In this document: piece after piece, positions 6,761 to 13,942 of the stretch
Position numbering within the stretch: position 1 is the stretch's first letter
Layout: the number at the start of each line of letters is the position of its first letter
Origin: Candidatus Saccharimonadota bacterium
Lineage (GTDB): Bacteria > Eremiobacterota > Xenobia > Xenobiales > Xenobiaceae
NCBI GenBank assembly: GCA_004554425.1
Contig: SFMI01000037.1
Coordinates: 1 to 14,748, forward strand
Length of the DNA stretch: 14,748 nt
Reading direction: 5' to 3'
Notes under the pieces: generated by a model
What the model saw: the letters and a program-made list of their open reading frames with translations, nothing else
Told to the model about the DNA's origin: nothing
Database searches by the model: none
Program-made: the position numbers and the translations under genes

Positions 6761-8011
6761 ATGTCTCTTGGTCTTTATTCTGTCCGCGGGTGGTGCGTGG
6801 GCTTAGCGGCGTTTGCTTGTCTTTTCGGATGTAGTATGCCGGTTTCTGCCGATGAAGTATATGTACGCAATAAACCTTTCAAACGTGTTGTCTACATAGA
6901 CTACAGCTTGTATGCTCCTTTAGGACAATTTGTTCAGGCTATGCGTATGGGAGTAACTACTTCCGAAAATGGGCATTTGTTATTTGTCGCCGATTCTGTT
7001 GTTTCTCAGAACAAGGAAATTGAGGATTTACTTGTAGACCGGAAGTCAGCCTGGGCATCCGGAGAAACCAAGTTGTTAGAAGCTGAATATGATGGCGTAG
7101 TCTTTCCTATGGCTTATGTTTGGCGTGACAATGAAGTGTGGGTGCCTGTACGTTTATTAGCTGAGCGCTTAGGTTTTACTGTAAGTGACAATAAAGCTAC
7201 CGGCATTATCGATATAATAGCGCCGCGCCCTATAAGTTATACCGACCGTTTGGCCGCCGAAGAGCTAAAAGCTGAGAAAGCTGCCCAAGTTGAAAGGGCC
7301 GAGCAAATTTTGGCCGCTCGCCGATCCGAGAAGCTTAAACGTCAAAAAGAGGAAGCTGAAGAAGCTAGAAAAGCTGCTGCCCAAAAAAAGAAGGCTGCTG
7401 CAGTTGTCGCCAACAATATAAAGCGCAAGAGGGTTACCTATTCAGCTGAAGGTGATTTCCCCAGCGAGTTTAACAATGATGCCGCTTTAGCAGGAGTAAC
7501 TCCCAGAAGAGTAGGGCGGTCTTCTGCTTTGGCTACCGGTGTTAAATCAGCAAAAAAATCAGAGTCGGAAGGTTCTTACCCTAAAGCCAAGCCGCGCCCC
7601 AAGAAGAAAAAAAATGCTCAAGCTTCTGCTAAAGCTCAAAAGGTTGCCGAGCCTAAATCTGAAGTGAAGAGTACTGAAAAAAAACAAGAGACTTCGCAAG
7701 TTGAGCCTGTAAAGGTTGTTCCTTTTGTCTCTTATAGCAATCCCCAAGTCAGTGCTAATTACGGCGATGGCAATATAGAATATTCAGTAAATATTTTTAA
7801 TCGCTCAGCGGCTGAAGCCAAAAAAGTGAGTGTTGTATTATCTGTTGTCGACAATAACGGTAGCAAAGTTTTTACCAAGCGTGAAGAATTAGGCACTGTG
7901 GGAGCTGGAGAGACAAGAATTCTCAAAGGCACTGGACGCCATCCTTTGCGCAGCAGCATTCCTAGAATTTCTTATTATTTGGAAGTTGAACTCAATTGGG
8001 AAGGGCACTAG
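6761..8011 (+). CDS. exported stalk-domain protein (copper amine oxidase N-like) with Lys-rich linker
   Basis: A 416-residue secreted or envelope protein. The N-terminus is a signal peptide with a likely cut after VSA at about residue 31; a Cys at 24 (LFGC) gives a poorer lipobox alternative. Residues about 40-152 resemble the copper amine oxidase N-terminal-like 'stalk' domain, named for its fold and carrying no oxidase activity; the diagnostic part is VWVPVRLLAERLGF from 126. Residues about 160-215 are a charged Ala/Glu/Lys coiled coil. About 215-318 are Lys/Pro/Ala-rich and probably disordered, likely able to bind polyanions such as cell-wall polymers. The last ~95 residues look like an Ig-like or FxLYD-type beta-sandwich (NIFNRSAAEAKKVSVVLSV...). 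The ATG is preceded by GGTGA four bases away. Role in cell-wall attachment or envelope scaffolding is inferred; no catalytic residues are seen. Confidence 0.8.
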   Translation: MSLGLYSVRGWCVGLAAFACLFGCSMPVSADEVYVRNKPFKRVVYIDYSLYAPLGQFVQAMRMGVTTSENGHLLFVADSVVSQNKEIEDLLVDRKSAWASGETKLLEAEYDGVVFPMAYVWRDNEVWVPVRLLAERLGFTVSDNKATGIIDIIAPRPISYTDRLAAEELKAEKAAQVERAEQILAARRSEKLKRQKEEAEEARKAAAQKKKAAAVVANNIKRKRVTYSAEGDFPSEFNNDAALAGVTPRRVGRSSALATGVKSAKKSESEGSYPKAKPRPKKKKNAQASAKAQKVAEPKSEVKSTEKKQETSQVEPVKVVPFVSYSNPQVSANYGDGNIEYSVNIFNRSAAEAKKVSVVLSVVDNNGSKVFTKREELGTVGAGETRILKGTGRHPLRSSIPRISYYLEVELNWEGH

Positions 8012-8076
8012 ATTCTTTTTAGAATTTTTGTGCTATGCTGCTTTTGAAACTTTATTTTTTCTGATTGGACTATTCT

Positions 8077-8142
8077 ATGGCAGGTATTATGGCTGCTCGT
8101 CCGAATGGTTCGAAGTTGATTTTTGTAAATATACTTACCTAG
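8077..8142 (+). CDS. possible 21-residue leader peptide before efp
   Basis: ATG at 8077 opens a short frame (MAGIMAARPN...) ending in TAG at 8140-8142, two bases before the GGAGG site of efp. The ribosome site is weak (GGA at 8067-8069). It might couple translation to efp or be chance; there are no regulatory codon repeats and only one proline. Confidence 0.2.
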   Translation: MAGIMAARPNGSKLIFVNILT

Positions 8143-8143
8143 C

Positions 8144-8148
8144 GGAGG
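8144..8148 (+). promoter_or_regulatory. strong ribosome binding site of efp
   Basis: GGAGG lies six bases before the ATG at 8155. It is among the best ribosome sites in the window and fits a highly translated gene. Confidence 0.85.
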
Positions 8149-8154
8149 AACTTT

Positions 8155-8712
8155 ATGATCTCGGTTAACGATTTTCGTACCGGCTTGACGGTTGAAATTG
8201 ACGGCGACCTCTATCAAATAGTCGAATTCTTGCATGTAAAACCTGGCAAAGGCGCCGCTTTTGTCCGTTCCAAAATCAAAAACATCAAAACCGGTTACGT
8301 TATCGAGAAAACGTTCCGCGGTGGTGAAAAGATCATGCGCGCTCACATCGACCGCCGCAAGATGCAGTTCACCTACTCCGACGGTGATATGTATCACTTC
8401 ATGGATTTGGAAACCTACGAAGATTTAGCTATCGACGTGTCTTTGCTTGGCGACCAGAAGCAGTGGCTCAAAGACGGTATGGAAGTAGACGTCGCTTTGC
8501 ACAACGATGTTCCCATTGGTGTTGAAGTTCCTAACTTCGTAGAGTTAGTTATCACCCACACCGAGCCCGGTTTCAAAGGCGATACCGCTACTGGCGCTAC
8601 TAAGCCAGCTACTTTAGAGACTGGTGCTGTGATCAACGTTCCTCTTTTTGTGGAAATTGGCACCAAGGTGCAAGTTGATACTCGCTCTGGAGAATATTTA
8701 CGCCGCTTATAA
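8155..8712 (+). CDS. efp: translation elongation factor P
   Basis: A 185-residue EF-P of normal length, the tRNA-shaped factor that enters the ribosomal E site and relieves stalls at consecutive prolines. The N-terminal KOW-like domain carries VKPGKGAAFVR; the loop-tip residue is Lys32, the site that is beta-lysylated (EpmA route) or aminopentanolylated in other bacteria. The middle OB domain runs about 65-125 and the C-terminal OB domain has the EF-P signature, here VINVPLFVEIGTKVQVDTRSGEY, giving a complete protein. No modifying enzyme lies in the window. Codons are visibly more C-ending and regular than in neighbouring genes (for example ACC, GAC, TTC, CGC), typical of strong expression. 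It is flanked by its own leader and terminator, so it is probably transcribed alone or with little readthrough. Confidence 0.98.
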   Translation: MISVNDFRTGLTVEIDGDLYQIVEFLHVKPGKGAAFVRSKIKNIKTGYVIEKTFRGGEKIMRAHIDRRKMQFTYSDGDMYHFMDLETYEDLAIDVSLLGDQKQWLKDGMEVDVALHNDVPIGVEVPNFVELVITHTEPGFKGDTATGATKPATLETGAVINVPLFVEIGTKVQVDTRSGEYLRRL

Positions 8713-8732
8713 TACAAACGAGCGTTTCTTAA

Positions 8733-8745
8733 GGCACTTTGTGCC
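8733..8745 (+). other. perfect small hairpin after efp
   Basis: GGCAC-TTT-GTGCC forms a perfect 5-bp stem with a 3-base loop but has no T-run. It may protect the 3' end of the efp message or aid the terminator just downstream. Confidence 0.45.
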
Positions 8746-8750
8746 CTAGT

Positions 8751-8787
8751 AAGAGAGGCGGGCCTATGCGGTTCGCTTCTTTTTTTA
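8751..8787 (+). terminator. rho-independent terminator of efp
   Basis: AAGAGAGGCG (8751-8760) pairs with CGCTTCTTTT (from 8774), with two G-U pairs, around a 13-base loop. A T-run to 8786 follows. Confidence 0.75.
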
Positions 8788-8850
8788 TGGTTTTGGAGTT
8801 GAATTTGTTTAGAGGAAGAATAGTCGCCTTAAAGAACGAGAAGAACTGGT

Positions 8851-9687
8851 ATGTTGTTAAATTTTAAACGCTTTTCTGCTATTTCTGTATCTTTGTTATT
8901 GCTTTCCGGATTGTATGCTTGTGGTCCAGCAGCTCAGTCGACTCATTTTAGCGGTCAAATAGGTCGTTTTTGTGAAGATGGTATTTCCTTTACTGTACCT
9001 ATAATTGAGCGCTCTCAAGAAGTTTCTGGAGAAGATCAATTTTGGGAATTGCGTCGCGGTATTGGCAATACAGTTGTAATTGCTTTGGCTCCGCTAAATG
9101 TCCAACCTGATGCTCCTCATTTTAGAAGCAATGTGGCATTGACCAAAATCAATATAGAAAATCCTCAAGTGGATGCTGCCGAGTTTGCTAAAGTTCAGAT
9201 TGAGCATATGAAGGGGGAACTTAAAGAAATCGGCGATATAGAAGAGGGCGTTGATGAGACTGCTCCTTGGGTGAGCTTCACTCAGGTAAAAGACGGTTTG
9301 AAGGTTCATAGTAAGGCTTGGTTTTTTGTTGAGCCTATTAAAGACGAACAAAAAGAGAGAGCTGGCTATGTGCTTTTGGGTTCAGCTGTAGATTATAAAT
9401 CTACTCTGGAAGCTCTTAAGGCTAATCCTGCTTTGAGCAACACTACCTTGGAAGCTACTCTTAACAAATTCCACGATATTGCTCAAACCTTTAGTTTCGG
9501 CCGTTTCCGCTCCGGATTTATAAAACATGCTGAAGCTTTAGCTACTATAGAAGATAAATTGGCTGCTAATAGTACAAAAGCTGGGCCTGTCCAAAAAGCG
9601 GCTGCTCCGTTGGCTAAATCAAATACCAAGGCTGCTGCTCAACCAGCTTCTAAGGACGAAGTGCCGACTGCGCCTTCGGGCAAGTAG
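8851..9687 (+). CDS. putative lipoprotein of unknown function
   Basis: A 278-residue exported protein I do not recognise. The N-terminus has positive charges, a hydrophobic stretch (SVSLLLLSGLYA) and Cys24 after LYA, a usable lipobox, so it is probably a lipid-anchored lipoprotein. The mature part (about 30-225) is a mixed alpha/beta region with a pattern seen in PsbP/DUF1795-like or DcrB-like proteins: 'FCEDGISFTVP' at the start, a mid strand-rich section (GNTVVIALAPL) and a helix with EFAKVQIEHMKGELKEI. That similarity is tentative. The last ~50 residues are Ala/Lys/Pro-rich and likely disordered. The ATG has only a weak ribosome site (GAGAAG). Promoter and terminator suggest a single-gene unit between efp and the overlapping cassette. 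Confidence 0.7.
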   Translation: MLLNFKRFSAISVSLLLLSGLYACGPAAQSTHFSGQIGRFCEDGISFTVPIIERSQEVSGEDQFWELRRGIGNTVVIALAPLNVQPDAPHFRSNVALTKINIENPQVDAAEFAKVQIEHMKGELKEIGDIEEGVDETAPWVSFTQVKDGLKVHSKAWFFVEPIKDEQKERAGYVLLGSAVDYKSTLEALKANPALSNTTLEATLNKFHDIAQTFSFGRFRSGFIKHAEALATIEDKLAANSTKAGPVQKAAAPLAKSNTKAAAQPASKDEVPTAPSGK

Positions 9688-9704
9688 GTTACGTTTTTGT
9701 AGGC

Positions 9705-9746
9705 GCTCCCATCTTTTTTCTTGAAAGATAAGGGAGCTTTTTTTTT
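9705..9746 (+). terminator. rho-independent terminator of the lipoprotein gene
   Basis: GCTCCC (9705-9710) pairs with GGGAGC (9732-9737), extended inward by ATCTTT against AAAGAT with a two-base bulge. Nine T follow (9738-9746). Confidence 0.9.
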
Positions 9747-9784
9747 GGAAACGTTGGCTATATAAATTAAGGGCTGAGGTAGTT

Positions 9785-10183
9785 ATGACTGAAGATAAAT
9801 GGAAAGTTTGCGCTTTATGTCGCTACTTAGAAACTGTCGATAACGGCTTGGAAATAGATGAAGTTTTGGATACGGAATATGCTCTGTTTCACTGTGCGCG
9901 GTTGAATATTTTTCGCCATGAAGAATATTTAATGGTTCCAGTAACTGACAAGGTAGAAGACAAGCGCACTGATGTTTGCCCATATTGGGAGCCCTGGAGC
10001 AAGGACTGCTTTGGTGTCCAAGAGCGTTTCTTAGGATTGCCGGAAGCGGAAAATTTGCTCGTAGCTGAAGAATCAGAGTTAGCTGGTCTTTTTGACAGCG
10101 TTTTTGAAGATAAACAAAAGCAGGCAGTCGATGAAGAGGCCGGAGAAGGTTCCGACAAAACTAAAGGAGGGGACGATTTATGA
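9785..10183 (+). CDS. small cysteine-rich protein, first gene of the cassette
   Basis: A 132-residue soluble protein I do not recognise. Five Cys stand at 9, 12, 37, 65 and 75, arranged as C-x2-C at the start, then single Cys in FHCARLN, VCPYWE and DCF; this could hold a zinc ion or an iron-sulfur cluster, though the metal cannot be read. The C-terminal ~45 residues are acidic and probably disordered. GAGGT four bases before ATG 9785 supports the start. Its TGA overlaps the ATG of the next gene by four bases (ATGA), and the last codons hold the next gene's ribosome site, so the two are translationally coupled and probably act together. No signal peptide or membrane helix, hence cytoplasmic, on the same side as the kinase-like domain of its partner. 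Confidence 0.8.
   Translation: MTEDKWKVCALCRYLETVDNGLEIDEVLDTEYALFHCARLNIFRHEEYLMVPVTDKVEDKRTDVCPYWEPWSKDCFGVQERFLGLPEAENLLVAEESELAGLFDSVFEDKQKQAVDEEAGEGSDKTKGGDDL
10165..10170 (+). promoter_or_regulatory. ribosome binding site within the Cys-protein gene
   Basis: AGGAGG lies inside the last codons of the upstream gene, nine bases before ATG 10180. It fixes the start of the fusion gene and indicates translational coupling. Confidence 0.8.
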
Positions 10184-12387
10184 AGATTATATCCACACTT
10201 TCTAAATTGAAAAAATTGGGCCCGCGTACTTGGTGTGGAGAAGTTGGCAAGTTTGGTGTCTCTGTAGTGCGAGAATTGCGCCATATCAGCTTGGAAAGTG
10301 CTCAAGAGCGTTTGCACGAACTGAGCTCCTGTGAAATGAAGGGGCTGGTGGTGCCTTATACGGTTTGTGAGGAAGAAGGACGTATTTTTGTGGTGCGTCC
10401 TTGGGTTGAAGGTTATCCTCTTGAACCTGTGATAAATGCAGAGACAGTTTGCCAGATTTTGGAACTATTGGCTTTGGCACCTTCTGAATTTATTATTTAC
10501 GATTTGCGTCCTGAACATTTAATCAAGCAAGGCGATAAAATAGTACTCTGTGATCCAGGATTTGAAGAACGTGGCCATTCGCCTTATTGCGCTCCAGAAC
10601 AAGTAAATAGAGGCGAAATAATTCCTGGTGTTGTCGATTACCAATTGGGAGCCACTTTGTATCATTTGCTAAGTGGGAGTCCGCCTCCAGATGCTCAGAC
10701 TTTGCTTATACCTGATGTGGAATTGGAGCCCTTGGCCGATTTATCTAAAAAGTTGAATCGCTATATCGCCAAGTTGTTCGATCCCGATCCTATGGAACGT
10801 CCTTTGCCATCGGACTTGCTGCCTGATTTTAGCGATTGGGCCCACCGTCTTAAGCAAGAAGAAAAGCAACTCAATAAAAAACAGAAAAAACGGCGTTGGC
10901 CTTCTTCCGAGCAAAAAGCTGTTAGCGGCGCTCCGCAACCTTCCAAAAATAAAACTACCATAGAATTGGCTATTGAGAGTGAATATGCTGATGATTCCGA
11001 TCCTGTGGGAGCCGCTTTAGCTCAGAAAGCCGGTTTATTAAAAAATGCCGTAAGTTCGATAGACTGGTCTATTGTGGCTATGGTTGCTTTGCCCTTGATT
11101 GGCACCTTATGTGTAGGTGGGTTACTATTTTATAGTGGTATTATTGGAACAGATGCAAATGATAGCCATGCGCTTATTGTAGCCACTCGTCCTACACCTA
11201 CTTTGGATAATTTGCCTCAGTCTTGGGTCTCTCCCAAGGACAATGCTCCCATGATTTTAATCCCTGCCGGTTCCTACTATAGCGGGCCTGTACCTGCTGC
11301 AGGTAAAGCGGCTCGACCCTTGGCCGTTGAATTGCCTGCTTTTTACATAGACAGATATGAAGTAACCAATAGGCAATTTAAAAAATTTGTAGAGGCTACA
11401 GGTTATAAAGCTCAGGGCAATTGGGAAGAAGCCGCTACTGACGATCGTTTGGATCATCCTGTAATCAGAGTCTCTTTTTATGATTGTGAAGCTTATGCTC
11501 ACTGGGCTGGCAAACGATTGCCTACAGCTGATGAATGGGAAAAAGCTGCCCGTGGAGGAGATTTGCGCCTTTATCCTTGGGGTGGTACGGAACCTGATTA
11601 TACAAAGTTTAACTGTGTTGAGAGCGGCTTGAGTAATACTGCTCCTGTGGGCTCTTTCCCCAAAGGTGCTTCTCCTTACGGCGTTGAGGACATGGCTGGC
11701 AACGTATGGGAATGGGTCGATACTTGGTTTATTCCCTACGGAGCTACGGAAGACTACACGCCTTTGACTAAAGTTATTAAAGGCGGTTCGCGTAGTGATA
11801 GCGCTGCTGATTGTATGCTTATTCAAGAGCATGGCGTGCTTCCCGAGCAAGGGCGTTTGGCCAATTCAGGGTTCCGCTGTGTGTTTGATCCTTTGCCCGG
11901 ATCTCAAGTTAAGGCAGTCAAGTCGGATAACACAGCTAAGAAAGCAATGACTCCGGCCAAGAAATTGCGCTCTTTGGAGCAACTTACTCCCAAGCCCAAG
12001 AAAGTCAAACCAGTTGAAGAGCAAGCTACTGAAGTACCTTTCGCATACGGAAGTGGAGAAGGCGACTACGATCCGGCTTTTGATAATAACTACGACTATG
12101 CTAATGACTATAGTCGGGAGCCTGTGTACGAATCTTATGAAAACTCCGTTTCAAATGAGAGCAGCGATTTGCCTACTGAAGATTCTGCATCTGATAGAGG
12201 ACATACTCAAGCTATTGACAAAAAAGCTGATAATAAGGAGCCTGCATTCGTTAATCGTACGGAAAGCGGAGAAATTATTCCCACGGCTCCTGCCGATCCT
12301 TCACAGAAGTCTGCTCCTGTGATTCCCGACTTTAGCAAAGGCAGCAGCAGCGGCTACGTAGATGAAGATCAAGTTAACTATTATTAA
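10180..12387 (+). CDS. kinase-like domain / membrane helix / formylglycine-enzyme-like (SUMF1) fusion protein
   Basis: A 735-residue single-pass membrane protein. Residues about 1-220 resemble a Ser/Thr kinase, but degraded: no glycine-rich loop, Arg31 where the beta3 Lys should be, YDLRPEHLI (107-115) for HRDxKPEN, DPG (125-127) for DFG, and only ten residues between DPG and APE (138-140). The later C-lobe motifs DYQLGATLYHLLSG and MERP are kept, supporting the fold. A basic linker (about 220-290) precedes a membrane helix at about 297-323. Residues about 349-570 are a sulfatase-modifying-factor/FGE-like domain with YIDRYEVTNRQFKKFV, GKRLPTADEWEKAARGG, GVEDMAGNVWEWV, KGGSRSDS and SGFRC. Of the two catalytic Cys of true FGE, one is Asp540 and only Cys545 remains. 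The tail (about 600-735) is Asp/Tyr/Pro-rich and disordered. Likely a sensor or scaffold, kinase domain inside, FGE-like domain outside. It overlaps the next gene by 26 bases. Confidence 0.85.
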   Translation: MKIISTLSKLKKLGPRTWCGEVGKFGVSVVRELRHISLESAQERLHELSSCEMKGLVVPYTVCEEEGRIFVVRPWVEGYPLEPVINAETVCQILELLALAPSEFIIYDLRPEHLIKQGDKIVLCDPGFEERGHSPYCAPEQVNRGEIIPGVVDYQLGATLYHLLSGSPPPDAQTLLIPDVELEPLADLSKKLNRYIAKLFDPDPMERPLPSDLLPDFSDWAHRLKQEEKQLNKKQKKRRWPSSEQKAVSGAPQPSKNKTTIELAIESEYADDSDPVGAALAQKAGLLKNAVSSIDWSIVAMVALPLIGTLCVGGLLFYSGIIGTDANDSHALIVATRPTPTLDNLPQSWVSPKDNAPMILIPAGSYYSGPVPAAGKAARPLAVELPAFYIDRYEVTNRQFKKFVEATGYKAQGNWEEAATDDRLDHPVIRVSFYDCEAYAHWAGKRLPTADEWEKAARGGDLRLYPWGGTEPDYTKFNCVESGLSNTAPVGSFPKGASPYGVEDMAGNVWEWVDTWFIPYGATEDYTPLTKVIKGGSRSDSAADCMLIQEHGVLPEQGRLANSGFRCVFDPLPGSQVKAVKSDNTAKKAMTPAKKLRSLEQLTPKPKKVKPVEEQATEVPFAYGSGEGDYDPAFDNNYDYANDYSREPVYESYENSVSNESSDLPTEDSASDRGHTQAIDKKADNKEPAFVNRTESGEIIPTAPADPSQKSAPVIPDFSKGSSSGYVDEDQVNYY

Positions 12388-13864
12388 CTTAAATTTAGTT
12401 GCGGTACTTATGGTGATGGCTCTGCTACTTATGGGATCTGATCAGGCTTGGAGCCGTCGTCATAAGCAATTACCCCAACCTACGCCCACATCTGCAGTAC
12501 CTCTATATGGTGAAGATGCGTCTGCTACTATTTTTCCAAATGATGACGATACAAGACGGCCTGCCTCTGCTACTCAAGAGACTAAGCTGAATACAGAGCC
12601 TATAGACCAATTGCAAGATTTGCACAATCCTATTCGCGTGCTTATCTATCAAGGCAGCGGCTCTGTAAAATTGCGCACTGTGGCAGAACCATCGCCGTCT
12701 TTATATCCTGCTTCCTATCGGTTTGATAGTGATAATTTAATTATTGATGGCCTGTTAAGTGAAGCGTCTGAGTGTGAAATAAAGCTTAATAGCAATGGTG
12801 AAATATTCAGTTGTGCTGCTGGGTATGTATTACAAGTGAGAGGCACATTATATAGAGGGTGTATTAAAGTTGAACGTGATGTTGATAGTTTTAAACTAAT
12901 TAATTACGTTGCCTTGGAAGATTACTTGCGTGGAGTTGTGCCTAAAGAACTTTTGTGCAACTCTCTTGAGGCTGTTAAAGCTCAAGCTGTAGTCGCTCGT
13001 ACTTATGCTCTGGCTCGATGTTTCTCTAACACAACTTACGATGTAGATTGCGGAACTCGCTCTCAGGTTTACGGAGGGGCGTCAGCTGAAGCTGCTATAT
13101 CGGATAGGGCTGTTGCCGAAACGAACGGATTAGTTTTAACTTATCACGGCAAGCTAGCTAATCAAACTTTATATCACTCGGCTTGTGGGGGCAAGACAGA
13201 AAGTCCACTGTATGTGTACGGTTCTTACTCTGAACCTTATCTTATGAGTGTGGATTGTATAGATGAACAAGGAGTAGCTGATTGTGCCTCTTCTCCTTAT
13301 GCTTCTTGGCAAGTTAGATGGAGCAAGGATGAACTTGGGCAGGAGCTTAGCCAATATTTCGGGAAAAAACTCGGATCTGTGGTCGGATTGGAAGTTGTTG
13401 AGCAAGGGCCTTCAGGCCGGGTTGCCAAACTAAAAGTACATTTCGAAAACGATTCGACAATGCTTTTGGAATATGGAGCCATCCGTTCCGCTTTGCGCTT
13501 CAAAGATGCGGCTGGTAATGTTCGCTCTTTGCCTTCGGCGAAGTTTTCCATTACAGAGGGACTTTTCGAAAGTCCAGAAGCAAAAATCGCACATTCTGAG
13601 CAAATGACGCCTATTATGGGTCAAGTTCTGAACCTTGTGGAAGCTGAAAAGGACTTAGAAGAAGAAATAGCTGATTTGCGCCAACCTGATAAACAATCTA
13701 ATTATGTTACTTTGTCAGGGCAAGGATGGGGACATGGGGTAGGCATGTGCCAATGGGGAGCTATGGGCATGGCCAAACGAGGCAAAGATTATAGGCAAAT
13801 TCTTGCCAGGTATTTTGTCGATACTAAGATCGATTCTTTGGAGAATTTTGTCTTGGATAAATAA
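12362..13864 (+). CDS. SpoIID/LytB-domain exported protein, probable peptidoglycan lytic transglycosylase
   Basis: A 500-residue exported protein. The first ~30 residues are a signal peptide (MKIKL, then a hydrophobic stretch to SDQAWS). A variable spacer follows, then the SpoIID domain: I-R-V-L-I-Y from about 94, VALEDYLRGVVPKE at 183-196 with the conserved Glu/Asp residues, AVKAQAVVARTYALA, GGKTESP, then the C-terminal GWGHGVGMCQWGAMGMAKRG at 455-474. SpoIID enzymes cut glycan strands that have lost their stem peptides, in sporulation and, in non-sporulating bacteria, in cell-wall remodelling. It is longer than B. subtilis SpoIID (343 residues) and holds an extra acidic segment of about 50 residues (about 395-450) before the last motif. 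The ATG lies 26 bases inside the upstream gene, with no clear ribosome site, so translation probably depends on reinitiation after it. ATG 12411 would remove most of the signal peptide and is less likely. Confidence 0.88.
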   Translation: MKIKLTIINLNLVAVLMVMALLLMGSDQAWSRRHKQLPQPTPTSAVPLYGEDASATIFPNDDDTRRPASATQETKLNTEPIDQLQDLHNPIRVLIYQGSGSVKLRTVAEPSPSLYPASYRFDSDNLIIDGLLSEASECEIKLNSNGEIFSCAAGYVLQVRGTLYRGCIKVERDVDSFKLINYVALEDYLRGVVPKELLCNSLEAVKAQAVVARTYALARCFSNTTYDVDCGTRSQVYGGASAEAAISDRAVAETNGLVLTYHGKLANQTLYHSACGGKTESPLYVYGSYSEPYLMSVDCIDEQGVADCASSPYASWQVRWSKDELGQELSQYFGKKLGSVVGLEVVEQGPSGRVAKLKVHFENDSTMLLEYGAIRSALRFKDAAGNVRSLPSAKFSITEGLFESPEAKIAHSEQMTPIMGQVLNLVEAEKDLEEEIADLRQPDKQSNYVTLSGQGWGHGVGMCQWGAMGMAKRGKDYRQILARYFVDTKIDSLENFVLDK

Positions 13865-13942
13865 AAATGGCACAAAATTGATATGTATTTTCTACAATGG
13901 AGAAAATGCAAAAAACGATCCGGTCGGAAATGAGAGGGTACA

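Noticed and set aside
8008..8397. 129-residue minus-strand frame
   Set aside because: Covers the efp start in antisense; EF-P is certain.
9889..10317. 142-residue minus-strand frame across the Cys-protein/fusion junction
   Set aside because: Antisense to two coupled genes with good starts; the product is low-complexity and unlike any family.
11257..11850. 197-residue open frame on the minus strand
   Set aside because: It lies fully antisense to the FGE-like domain, which has clear conserved motifs; no ribosome site or recognisable domain.
12014..12322. 102-residue + frame inside the fusion gene tail
   Set aside because: Out of frame with the continuous fusion protein and dominated by Leu/Thr from shifted reading; no ribosome site.
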